A stretch of 64,000 nt of DNA from Planctomycetota bacterium (GTDB taxonomy: Bacteria > Planctomycetota > UBA8742 > UBA2392). Shown in pieces: positions 43,301-50,472 of the stretch; the first letter of the stretch is position 1; every line of letters begins with the position of its first letter. Location of the stretch: positions 150,607-214,606 of the forward strand of contig JACKIE010000005.1 of the NCBI GenBank assembly GCA_020638635.1, read 5' to 3'. Both the position numbers and the translations under genes were made by a program. Under the pieces are notes generated by a model. It ran no database searches. It saw only the letters and a list, made by a program, of their open reading frames with translations, and was not told the origin of the DNA.

Positions 43301-43684
43301 GTAGTAGTAATGCGGGCGGCTCATGTAGAAGTGACCGAGCCGGTAGTTGGCACGGCCGCGCTCGAGGTCAGTCAGCTTGTCGTGGTCGGCCAGGCTGGTG
43401 AGCTCGGTTTCAGCCTTGTCGTAGTTCTCGAGCTGGGCCTGGCAGTGGCCCATGCGCAGCTTGATGCGGAACCACTCGGTGCTTTCGGGATTGTCCTTGA
43501 GGTACTGTTCGTAGGCCTCGTAGGCCTTGCGGTAGCTCTTTTCGGCGAACTGCTTGTCACCTTCGGCCAACTGGTCGGGCTTGTCCTCGGCGAGTGAGAC
43601 GCTTACGAGCAGGCAGGTCAGGCCCAGGAGCAGGACGCCGCCGAAGCTGAGCAGCAGGGATTTGCGCGGGAGCTTGGTGAACAT
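37346..43684 (-). CDS. Giant alpha-2-macroglobulin family protein with N-terminal TPR region
   Basis: 2112 residues from ATG 43684 (an earlier in-frame start at 43747 gives a poor leader). A signal peptide at 1-32 (LLLSFGGVLLLGLTCLLVSVSLA) is followed by TPR-like helices (DKQFAEKSYRKAYEAYEQYL) to about 420, an MG2 domain near 665-765 (YRPGDAVHGKILLRQRDGG), further macroglobulin beta domains, an A2M domain near 1360 (DSVFYSHRVVTGKDGKATI) and the thioester site Cys1598-Val-Glu-Gln1601 (PYGCVEQTM). Bacterial macroglobulins trap foreign proteases at the cell surface. The usual partner, a penicillin-binding PBP1C-type gene, is not nearby. It is longer than the usual 1500-1700 residues because of the TPR part. 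Confidence 0.88.
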   Translation of the reverse strand: MFTKLPRKSLLLSFGGVLLLGLTCLLVSVSLAEDKPDQLAEGDKQFAEKSYRKAYEAYEQYLKDNPESTEWFRIKLRMGHCQAQLENYDKAETELTSLADHDKLTDLERGRANYRLGHFYMSRPHYYYENSKGERSWGRWIADSSYHHTEREDVERAKDRLAKSFSLLEPEGRKAIARLGDDKDAFAMVEEAFNAGLDAAAALHTWQYQAGQQQKSIDYFDADGQKQTYYYYQYEFKDRDEIIAKHDALVKLATELKQACTSLLVQKREFPKEIMDVISAGPAKADNMGALALYRKGSFMVAMAQLDDWYTQNMLYHPDLESFDPLAGDYSPIPAFEQVYKDYHATPYADDAQYFIGYAYQQVGRHLDADKAYQKLIDDSAFKESTETSSARYNLQQLRAERLSVQTVAHEGAIKDEKKVRKWPNGASWYFQESPGTERSLFKKGEHLGLWVESRNVSKYEVRAFTFNLSAMMKDREFLDAKTSGLSGIGDPVLAGLVKRYSGEKVFAQSYTTGDEGLHNYTRMTFELPQTLPAGAYLVEVDTGSVIDRRLEVVTDAQLVVQTYNPDENLAIMVDSESGAPLAETSFIYKRWKTWWDNDNIRWTIDVARYTSDAQGRVRVPTVGNTDWDGYLLLAENNGRFSFVQQGFPWWQRRGWDDYSTYDTRMYPMTDRPVYRPGDAVHGKILLRQRDGGEWKNVAGSGFRVELYNPRGEEKLNKLITATKFGALEYDLDLAKDASLGAWYFYVRSASGNWIGSGSFQVEEYKKPEFEVTVTAPDKPVKLGQAVSATIKAEYYFGGPAAGADVKYKVYRDFYFHSVYFPRAYDWLYNWQTPMYYGTPDQQFYRNAGSELILDNSGKLNEQGELVIEWSTKKALEEWGDYDHRFRVEVEVTDSSRRTITGSGAVKALRRAFFAFVDNKLGFYRPGDKLDVEVRTVTADDKPVQAKGKLELYQVTFVKGVDEKGMTKIDELKTLLGSHELDTDERGLAWWNEPFAKAGTYELVYRTSDEWGSEITGTTRVIVKADEWIPGSFRFGTISLIPQTKVYKEGETAHVLLASDFHDAWMLISVMGGNEVITQSFVDLKKTGGQLELELTMGREHIPNFHINVLTVQRGELHTQTVELFVPPVDQFLDVQVTSDKDWYQPGEKGTISVTAKDNQGRPVQAEFALSIYDRSVEYIMPDRTPNIIKHFYGDRRGYNLNFVNSYNTAVAPVQWDNQKYESIRWFGAPLGFGVHDWINWERYSFEFNTEKEKTKDSKSDKFARGFDNDRRVAERNAEDPSDKPNNDLGGGAGFRSRQGGKGGRMEDGESGGEGEAWDGAPANEPGAPSPSTAEFAKKAEQSLDDSLEEVANEAGAQAPRVRSNFKDSVFYSHRVVTGKDGKATITVDFPDNLTDWKIAARGITEVAKVGEGFHNVKTKKQLILRDQAPRFFVEGDVVTLSGIIMNRYDTDLAVRAMLMLNPLDSATETEKAGFCSYQLFPETPDVQEFTVKAGGEIRVDWRVRMTGAGSFKVRMLALSAIESDATEKSYPCKVRGAEMYQAVTSVIKDGETSQTFSVELPDKLDPEQTNLDLQLSPSVAALAMDALPYLLEYPYGCVEQTMSRFLPAVLVRKTLQDAGISLEQIAERRAKLDYQGVNPQAAYWYKHNPVFDSRTMDGIISYGLQRLTIMQHGDGGWGWWQAGQSDTYMTAYVCYGLKTAKDAGVQFDYGMLDRGVQFLAGLARQEKNVHRVAYIAYVQAYCGAADKELLDLIYNRRDDLTHQSRAMLCMAEFMAGDKERAKILISNIEDYRKEDLEVGTCWWDGGKDYWWWWNDKIETNAFVMQAFVMVDPANKFLEKHVRWLAQNRKGSRWNSTKDTSHAVSALMAYARATGELSRSYTVSVKMDGNEIHKWEVTPENVFALQTNLRLTGQQLTPGKHTFEISRMGAGKVYFSSFLSYFSKEDQLKASGNELHIDRKYYKLVEKVVEVDVPNDNGEGTHKEKRIEYERQPLENGAKLLSGDKIEVELNLKADNDYEYLAFEDFKPAGCEPVALRSGQGYAGGLCQNVELRDDRVAFFVSYMPQGTARLKYQLRCEIPGTFSALPTQGGSMYVKEVRANSEEWKVTISDK

Positions 43685-43999
43685 GGAAATCTCCGAAATA
43701 TCAAAAAGATCAAACCCGATCAGTTGACGCGAATGTCCGTGGAGCATGTGACGCGAAAAGCAGCCTTCCGGTTCTGCCTTTCAGGAATTTGGCTTTTGGG
43801 TGCCATATGTAACAGTTGCCGACCCGAGCCGCTGGTTGGAACCCGTCTTTAGCAGGGTTGCATCCCTGTGCGAAGGGCCGGAAAACACGAAAAGCTGTGG
43901 CCACTCCGTGACAGGCGTAAGCCTTGACGCTGGAGGGCCTTCATCTAAGATTCGGGCTCCCCCCGCAGCAGTTTCTTGAGCCGAAACCTGGAGTTTCGC
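43685..43999. other. Intergenic region between divergent giant genes
   Basis: 315 bases. The last 80 hold a clear promoter for the plus-strand gene. The part nearest 43685 should hold the promoter of the macroglobulin gene; no clear -10/-35 was read there. Confidence 0.5.
43924..43951 (+). promoter_or_regulatory. Promoter of the 1044-residue protein gene
   Basis: TTGACG at 43924-43929, 16-base spacer, TAAGAT at 43946-43951; start about 48 bases before ATG 44000. Confidence 0.65.
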
Positions 44000-46900
44000 A
44001 TGCGTTATGTTTTTCGCGCAGCAGCGATCGTTGCGGTGTTGGGGTTTGTGCTGAACCTGTCCTTGGCGCAGAAGGCCCTGAAGGAGTTGCCTGAAGGCGC
44101 CGGTGACGACCTCACCAAGGAAGGCAATCGTGAGACTCACGACGGCGCCGACAACCCGATGCAGGGCAACCGCTCGGGCCGCGAAGCGCGCTTCGGCGGC
44201 CCGGACCCCTACGGCCCGGAAGGTTACGAGCAGTTCATTCAGAAGGCGGAGCGTCAGCTGAATGACCCGCAATGGCAGCTCAAGATCGACCTGCAGGACC
44301 CCAAGCGCATCGTTGTCAACCACGCGGACGGCACGGCTGACGAGTACTGGTACGTGCTGTTCCGCGTGATCAACGACAACACCCGCACCATCAAGGAGAC
44401 CGAGCTTCCGCCCAAGAACCCGGAAGAAGTGGACCTGGACAACCCGCCGTCCCCGCTTGAAGTGAAGGACCGAAGCAGCACCGATCCGCAGGGCGTTCCG
44501 GTGAACTGCCACCTCGACTTCGAACTGCATGTCTTTACGCGCGATATCGAGAAAGACCGGTACGACACCGCCTGGCCCGAGGACCCGGACAACGAGGTGC
44601 TTTCCGAAGAAGCGCTGGAACAGCGTCGCGCCAACATGAAGAAGGTGTATCGACCCATCAGCGACCACTCTGTGTTGCAGAAAGTAGCGGAAGCCGAGAA
44701 CCTGTACGAATGGATGGGCAACTACGGCTTCATCAACGAGGCCGTCATGCTGCTGCACCCGCTGTCCGACTTCCAGCGCCAGATCGGCCTCGCGCACAAC
44801 CTTGCAGCCCCGGACCTGAGCGGCTTGCGCTGCCTGCCGTACCGCGTCGTGACCATCGAGAACGGCGAACGCGCCGAGGCCATGCGCTATGTGGCCGTCT
44901 ATGAAGAAGACAACACCTTTGCCGGCGTGTTCGGCCAGGGGGATGCCCTTCCGGATGGCGCCCGCCTTGTTGACAAGGAGAGCGACGAAATGTGGGGCAA
45001 GCTGACCCAACGTCGCTACATGGCCGGAGACTGCATCGACCGCTACGGTCGCCCGTTGCGCGCCAATGATCCCGGTTATCTGAACGCCCGCATCGCCGGC
45101 AGCCGCGACGGAAAGTCCGGCAGTTACGGAGTGCTCGCCCCGGACCACCCGGCGGTGAACCGCCCCGTGCTGGTGCCGCATTACCGCCTTTACCGCGACA
45201 ACGACAAAGTGCTGATGGACTACGACACAGGCATGGCGCATGCTGACGTCCCGAACTCCAACTATCGCATCAGCGGCAAGATCGTCGGTCCAGCGGATCC
45301 GCGCTTTGACTCGGGTCAGGATGCCGGCGACTTCGTAGGCAGGCCGGTCAAGGTGATCGACAGCCGCGGCCGCGCCATCCGCAAGTACATCGTTACCTAC
45401 GAGGCCGGCGACCGTATCAGCCAGGCCGAGTGGGACATCTGGCGGCGCCGCCTGGGCGCGGGCCTGCTGTCGCGTTACCAGAATCTGGATAGCATCACCA
45501 GCCGCGTGCTCACCGCGGACGACCCCGTGATCGGCTTGCCCAAGATCAAGATGGGTTCATTCATTGGCGATGCCGGCGAGAGCGAACCGGAAGTGATCCA
45601 GCGTGGAGTTGACACCGGACGCCGCGGACCAGAGGGCGAAGTGATTCTGGACCTCCAGGAGTACACCACGGGCCGGCGTTACAGCCCCAAGAACGTTGAC
45701 CCCGAGGATTTCCAGCGCGACCCGGAAGGCGAGTTCAGCACGAGCCGCGAAGCACCCATCCCCCCGGGCGCGAACCTGAACCCCGGTGAGGAGTACGTTT
45801 ACGCGCCGCTCGGCAACGCGGGCGACGGGGCCGTGCCCGTACCGGCATTCGACCAGTACGGTGCCTGGCGTGACTACTTCGATGAGCTTTCGGGCTCGCG
45901 CATTCCGCTGACCGACGACAAGGGCGACTTGGTTCGCGACGAACAGGACCAGATCCTGTACCTGAAGGAGTATGAGTACGAGTACGTGTACCTGTATGAG
46001 TACGAGGGGATTCAGCAGGATGATTCGGGCTTCCGGGGCTCGTACGGCGGCGACCGCTACCAGCTGGTGAAAGAGAACATCAAGTTCACTCGCAGCAAGC
46101 AGAAGGTGCGGCGCCTGCGCGGCGACCAATGGGTCGAGGAGGAAATCGAGATCGTGCTGCCCCTCATGCGTCTGATCTGGAAGACCGAGATGGTCAATGA
46201 CCCGATCGTCGTGGACGGGTACGAGCACGTTGACGCCGAGACCGGCGAAGTCCGCTACCTGACCGCCAAGGAATACAAGGAAAAGACCGGCCTTCCCGTG
46301 GACGCAGAAGGCAAAGACTTCGACGATCTCGATGAGGAGACCAAGGCCAGGATCGCCAGGATCGTGAAGGTGAAGATCGTGCGCTCGCAGCCGGTAGAGC
46401 GCAAGGTAGTGGTAGGGGCATTCAGCGACGGCAAGCGCCTGAACGCGGGTGAAGAAGCCGAAGACTGGGAAAAGGCCGAAGCGCGTGCCAAGGCCGACGG
46501 TGCGATCGTGGAAAGCCGCGAAGTGTTACGCTATGTCAATCGCTTCCGCGACGACCAGGTGATGAAGGAAAAGTCCGACGTCTTCGAGGGCACCGGACCA
46601 TCCTCCGACGAATTCGAAGAAACGCCGAAACAGGACAACAATCTGGACGAAACCAAGGCGTTCCAGACCTACAGCCGCTGGACCGTGCCGCCCCCGATGG
46701 TCTACCGCGACGACAACGGCGAGTGGCATGTGATCACGCGCCTTGCCGACAAGATCGGTCCCGCCAACCGTTGGGACGGCAGCGACGCGCCCAGGTTCCT
46801 CACACGCTACGTCAGTGAGATGTGGGGCGTTGCAATCTTCCGCGACGTCCGACGCGACTGGGATTATGCAAATGTCTACGTCCGCGGCCTGCGAGGCCAG

Positions 46901-47134
46901 GTCAGCAATGCCGGCCTCGAGCTCGACGGCACCGTTCCAAACATGCCCAGCCCGGCCGATGGGCAATCGGAGGTCAGCAAGTCGTTCTTCAACCCGCGCT
47001 ACGTGTCGGAGGAGTGGGTGTATCGCGTGAGGTACGAGCGTCTGGGCGACGAGTTCGAGAACTACAGAGACTTGATCCGCAAAGTGCGCAGTTTCTGGTA
47101 CCGCGAATCAGACCGCGATTTGGCGGGTGACTAG
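44000..47134 (+). CDS. Very large secreted protein of unknown function
   Basis: 1044 residues from ATG 44000 (CTGGAG site eight bases upstream; a TTG at 43976 is less likely). A signal peptide at 1-24 (FRAAAIVAVLGFVLNLSLAQ) ends at about residue 25. The rest is acidic and strongly rich in Asp, Glu, Arg and Tyr, with recurring strands, for example a Tyr-Glu run (EYEYEYVYLYEYEG) near 660, and repeated phrases such as PVKVIDSRGRAIRKYIVTYE and YVAVYEEDNTFAGVFGQ. No known domain was recognised. It is divergent from the macroglobulin gene; the two may share regulation. Confidence 0.72.
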   Translation: MRYVFRAAAIVAVLGFVLNLSLAQKALKELPEGAGDDLTKEGNRETHDGADNPMQGNRSGREARFGGPDPYGPEGYEQFIQKAERQLNDPQWQLKIDLQDPKRIVVNHADGTADEYWYVLFRVINDNTRTIKETELPPKNPEEVDLDNPPSPLEVKDRSSTDPQGVPVNCHLDFELHVFTRDIEKDRYDTAWPEDPDNEVLSEEALEQRRANMKKVYRPISDHSVLQKVAEAENLYEWMGNYGFINEAVMLLHPLSDFQRQIGLAHNLAAPDLSGLRCLPYRVVTIENGERAEAMRYVAVYEEDNTFAGVFGQGDALPDGARLVDKESDEMWGKLTQRRYMAGDCIDRYGRPLRANDPGYLNARIAGSRDGKSGSYGVLAPDHPAVNRPVLVPHYRLYRDNDKVLMDYDTGMAHADVPNSNYRISGKIVGPADPRFDSGQDAGDFVGRPVKVIDSRGRAIRKYIVTYEAGDRISQAEWDIWRRRLGAGLLSRYQNLDSITSRVLTADDPVIGLPKIKMGSFIGDAGESEPEVIQRGVDTGRRGPEGEVILDLQEYTTGRRYSPKNVDPEDFQRDPEGEFSTSREAPIPPGANLNPGEEYVYAPLGNAGDGAVPVPAFDQYGAWRDYFDELSGSRIPLTDDKGDLVRDEQDQILYLKEYEYEYVYLYEYEGIQQDDSGFRGSYGGDRYQLVKENIKFTRSKQKVRRLRGDQWVEEEIEIVLPLMRLIWKTEMVNDPIVVDGYEHVDAETGEVRYLTAKEYKEKTGLPVDAEGKDFDDLDEETKARIARIVKVKIVRSQPVERKVVVGAFSDGKRLNAGEEAEDWEKAEARAKADGAIVESREVLRYVNRFRDDQVMKEKSDVFEGTGPSSDEFEETPKQDNNLDETKAFQTYSRWTVPPPMVYRDDNGEWHVITRLADKIGPANRWDGSDAPRFLTRYVSEMWGVAIFRDVRRDWDYANVYVRGLRGQVSNAGLELDGTVPNMPSPADGQSEVSKSFFNPRYVSEEWVYRVRYERLGDEFENYRDLIRKVRSFWYRESDRDLAGD

Positions 47135-47150
47135 ACCCGCTGAAGTTCAC

Positions 47151-47177
47151 ACAACCCCGGCCCAGGCCGGGGTTGTT
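47151..47177 (+). terminator. Rho-independent terminator after the 1044-residue gene
   Basis: CAACCCCGGCC / GGCCGGGGTTG stem with short loop, then TTCATTT. Confidence 0.8.
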
Positions 47178-47534
47178 CATTTCCGGCATCCACGTTGCGG
47201 GCCAGCACCAGCAGCTGGCAGTGTAAACAATACACAGTGCCGATTGGACGGGTTCTTTTGTGAGTGCTTTTGCCATCAACGTTTACAGCTGTTTGGCCAA
47301 ACTGGCAGCTTGGTTGCCGTGATCAGTTCGCTGCCAAAATGTATATTATGTACACAATCTTGGGTGGATGGAGCTCAATCGAACCGATCCAAACCGCCAG
47401 TTTCCAGAGCTTCGATGCCGACGCTCGGTTTGGCACGGCTTATGCATCCTGAAGGCTGAATTCGACCCGCCGCTGCTTGGCTGGAAACCTTGAAGTAAAC
47501 GCTGTTTACACCAATGCGAACGGAGTTACCTCAG
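47178..47534. promoter_or_regulatory. AT-richer upstream region with palindromic GTAAAC/GTTTAC motifs
   Basis: 357 bases before the FHA-CAP gene with no ORF support. Motifs are GTGTAAACAATACACAG (47221-47237), GTTTACAGC (47281), TGTATATTATGTACA (47340-47354) and the perfect palindrome GTAAACGCTGTTTAC (47495-47509), 25 bases before the ATG. Several copies of one half-site suggest a DNA-binding regulator. No clear promoter was picked. Confidence 0.45.
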
Positions 47535-50315
47535 ATGAAGCTGCTGATCTCCATCCATGGGCAAGTCAGGGAGTACACGCCTGAGCCCAACCTCGGCATC
47601 ATCTCTGTGGGCCGGGGCGACGGCAACGACGTCATTCTCGATGGCGAAAAGGGTGCGTCCCGCAAGCACCTGACCCTGGAACGCATGGTGGACGGCTGGA
47701 AGCTGGTGGACCAGATGTCCGCAAACGGCACGGCGGTCAACGGCGAAAAGGTCAACTTTGCCTTCCTCAAAGAAAACGATGTAATCCAGATCGGTTCTAC
47801 CAAGATCCAGGTCACGGGCTTGAACCCCACTCCCGGGGCGAGGCCGGCGCCCGCCCGTCCGGTGCGACGGGCGGAAGCGCCGATGCCGGTTGGCGATGGC
47901 GCGGAGATACCGGCCGGCCCGCCGATCCCGAGGCGCAAGAGCCCGGTCCCCGCTCTGGTCGCGGCAGCGGTGATCGTGCTGGTGCTGGGGGTGGGCGGCT
48001 ATGTGGTGGTGTCCAGCATCGGCGGGGGCGGTCAGCCCGCGCCTGAAGTGGCCGACAAGGGCCCCGAGGTCCCGCGCCAGGCAGCTCTCACGGACGACGA
48101 GAAGGCGGCGCTGGCTCTTGCCCGGGAAGTGGCCGATGGCAGCGGCGGCAACCTTGAGAAGATCCACCGGCTCGACGGCATCCAGGAAAACCTGAAGTCA
48201 AAGCTGGCAGGAAAGCGTGGCAGCAAGGCGCTCAGCGACATTGCCGACATGAAGTCGAGGTTGGTCGCGGGCCTGGACAGTGAGGTCAGCGGCAGGGTCG
48301 AGAACGAATTGCAGGCCGTAGAGCAGCACATCGCGCAAAACGAGTTCGCGATGGCGATGGCCCGGCTGGATGGGTTAAGCGGCTGGTTCGAAAGTGACAC
48401 CCTGCTGGCGGGCTTTGCCAACGCGCATCGCAGTCGGGTTGCCAAGGCGCGCAAACAGGTGGAAACAGAAAACTCCGGATTCCTTGGCCGGGGCTACGAC
48501 CAGATGTGGAAGCTCTCCGGACAGGGACGTCACGAAGAAGCGCTTGCCGTGTGCGACGATTTGCTGAAGCGCGCCTGGCTGGAGGCGGCCGACCGCGAAG
48601 TCTACGAAACGGAGCGGCGGAAGCTTGAGGCGGCACGCACGAGCAAGCAACCGGAGGGTCCTGTGGTCGAGGAGCCCGCCAAGGGTCCCAGTATCCTCGA
48701 CAAGGTCAAGAAGGATGAAGGCCGCCTGCCCGGCAAGAACCCGCTGCTGCCGGACGGCGCTCGCTCCGAACAGAAGCTGCTGGCCGCGCTGCACACCCGC
48801 CTTGTGAACGCCGCCAAGGGCAAAACCCTGACCAGCGAACTCTTCGAGTGGAAGGGCAAGAAAGCCAAGATCCGCGGCGCCGACGAAAAGAAGCTCACCC
48901 TGGAAGTCGTCTCGATCGACAAAAAGACGCGGGAAGAACTGGTGTACCGTACCTCGGCGAAGTGGGAGGACGTGCTGCCCGAGGACATGCTGCAGCTCTA
49001 TGACCGCACGCCCGGCCTTTCAGATGAGGACAGGCTGGCGGTGGTGATCTACTGTTTCGAGCATGCCTTCATGGATGAGGCTTCCCGCCGCGCCCTGGCG
49101 CTCTGGAAGCTGCGCAACGACTGGAAGGAGGGCATCGACACGCTGATTGCCAGCAAGCGGAAGATTTCGATCCCGACCGATGGCTTCGTGGAGTACGACA
49201 ACGCCCTTGTCACGCCCGAAGAGAAGGAAAATGCCATCTTCTACGCCAACCTGCGCGGCGTACTGGAGCGTTTCGAAAAGGGCGTCGGCCACAAAGACCG
49301 CAAGAAGGCCGAAGACGCTGAGAAGGCCTTCGCCGAACTGCTCAATATGGGTGAGCGCGCGGTCAAGCCGGCCATCGAAATCCTCCAGGGCGTGCTCGAC
49401 AAGGAACTTGGCAACGCCAAAAAGGCAACCGGCCTGATGGCCGCTGACAAGACCCGCATGGACGGCCTGCTGGCTGAGCTTGATCGCCGCCGTGAATACG
49501 CGCTGGAGCTGATCATGGACACCGAGCGCTATCCGTACCCATACGGTCCAAACCAGGCCGAGGTGCAGGCTGACGTGGACGAGCGAGTGGCCGCGGTGCG
49601 CGAAATCTGGAACGACCCTGCTAAGTTCTCGGGCCAGACCAACCCCGAGTTCGACGCGATCATGGGCAAAGTGCGCAGTATCGCCGAGCGCATGGCGCAG
49701 ATCGACCCGGAGCAGAAGTACTTCAAGCAGACGCCCGAGGAGACGGTCGAGTACATTTCGAACATCGCCAACGAGGCGCTCAGTATCCGCAATTACACCG
49801 GCGACGACACCGCCAAACAGGCCCTCTACAACACCAACATCAAGGTGATGCAGTACAACGAGGACTTTCCCACGGGCGAGGGCCACGCGGACGCGGAGTC
49901 GCGTGAACAGGTCAGGATCACCAACGAGTACCGCATCATGTTTGCCCGCGTCGCACTCAAGATCAACGACAAGTTGTTCTGGGCCGCGCACCATCACTCA
50001 CGATACTGCGTCGAGCAGAACGGCGGGCAGATCGCCCACGTCATCCCCGGCGAGCCGCGAGGCGAAGGCCCCGGCGATCGCATGAAGTACGAAGGCTACC
50101 CGGCCGGCGGCGGAGAAAACATCCACATGAACAGCGGCGGCCCGACGGCCAGGAGCAGCCATGACTCGTGGTGCCACAGCTCGGGCCACCATCGCAACAT
50201 CCTGACACCCGGCTGGCGCGTGCTGGGATCCGCGAAGTGGAAGACGATCTGGACCCAGTGTTTTGGCGGCTTGGACGAAGGCGACGGCAACACGGTCAGC
50301 AAAGGCGGCGAGTAA
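47535..50315 (+). CDS. FHA-transmembrane-CAP domain protein
   Basis: 926 residues from ATG 47535, preceded by GGAG; an ATG at 47514 would add seven residues. Residues 1-95 are an FHA phosphopeptide-binding domain (SVGRGDGNDVILD; SRKHLTLE at 42-49; NGTAVNGEKV). A proline-rich linker leads to one membrane segment at 138-161 (VPALVAAAVIVLVLGVGGYV). The exported part is helical and ends in a CAP/SCP-like domain (about 800-915) with HHHSRYCVEQNGGQIAHV, GENI and SSGHHRNILTPGWRVLG, the family His/Glu cavity motif. The CAP Cys pair (YCVEQ, QCFGG) is present. The protein may link an external CAP domain to internal phosphorylation. Confidence 0.85.
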   Translation: MKLLISIHGQVREYTPEPNLGIISVGRGDGNDVILDGEKGASRKHLTLERMVDGWKLVDQMSANGTAVNGEKVNFAFLKENDVIQIGSTKIQVTGLNPTPGARPAPARPVRRAEAPMPVGDGAEIPAGPPIPRRKSPVPALVAAAVIVLVLGVGGYVVVSSIGGGGQPAPEVADKGPEVPRQAALTDDEKAALALAREVADGSGGNLEKIHRLDGIQENLKSKLAGKRGSKALSDIADMKSRLVAGLDSEVSGRVENELQAVEQHIAQNEFAMAMARLDGLSGWFESDTLLAGFANAHRSRVAKARKQVETENSGFLGRGYDQMWKLSGQGRHEEALAVCDDLLKRAWLEAADREVYETERRKLEAARTSKQPEGPVVEEPAKGPSILDKVKKDEGRLPGKNPLLPDGARSEQKLLAALHTRLVNAAKGKTLTSELFEWKGKKAKIRGADEKKLTLEVVSIDKKTREELVYRTSAKWEDVLPEDMLQLYDRTPGLSDEDRLAVVIYCFEHAFMDEASRRALALWKLRNDWKEGIDTLIASKRKISIPTDGFVEYDNALVTPEEKENAIFYANLRGVLERFEKGVGHKDRKKAEDAEKAFAELLNMGERAVKPAIEILQGVLDKELGNAKKATGLMAADKTRMDGLLAELDRRREYALELIMDTERYPYPYGPNQAEVQADVDERVAAVREIWNDPAKFSGQTNPEFDAIMGKVRSIAERMAQIDPEQKYFKQTPEETVEYISNIANEALSIRNYTGDDTAKQALYNTNIKVMQYNEDFPTGEGHADAESREQVRITNEYRIMFARVALKINDKLFWAAHHHSRYCVEQNGGQIAHVIPGEPRGEGPGDRMKYEGYPAGGGENIHMNSGGPTARSSHDSWCHSSGHHRNILTPGWRVLGSAKWKTIWTQCFGGLDEGDGNTVSKGGE

Positions 50316-50420
50316 CCCTTAGGGGCCCGCCCCTTGTGGCGGCCCGCGGACGGGCACACCGCCCCGCCCCTGCAGAAAAGAGTGTGGTCAGGCAGTGGTG
50401 CCCAGCGCTGCCCGACTAAG

Positions 50421-50456
50421 AAGGGCCGGCCCTCCCGAGCCGGCCCTTCATGTTTC
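50421..50456. terminator. Terminator between convergent genes
   Basis: AGGGCCGGC / GCCGGCCCT stem with loop CCTCCCGA, followed by TCATGTTT. Confidence 0.75.
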
Positions 50457-50472
50457 CTGCAAGCCCCCAGGC

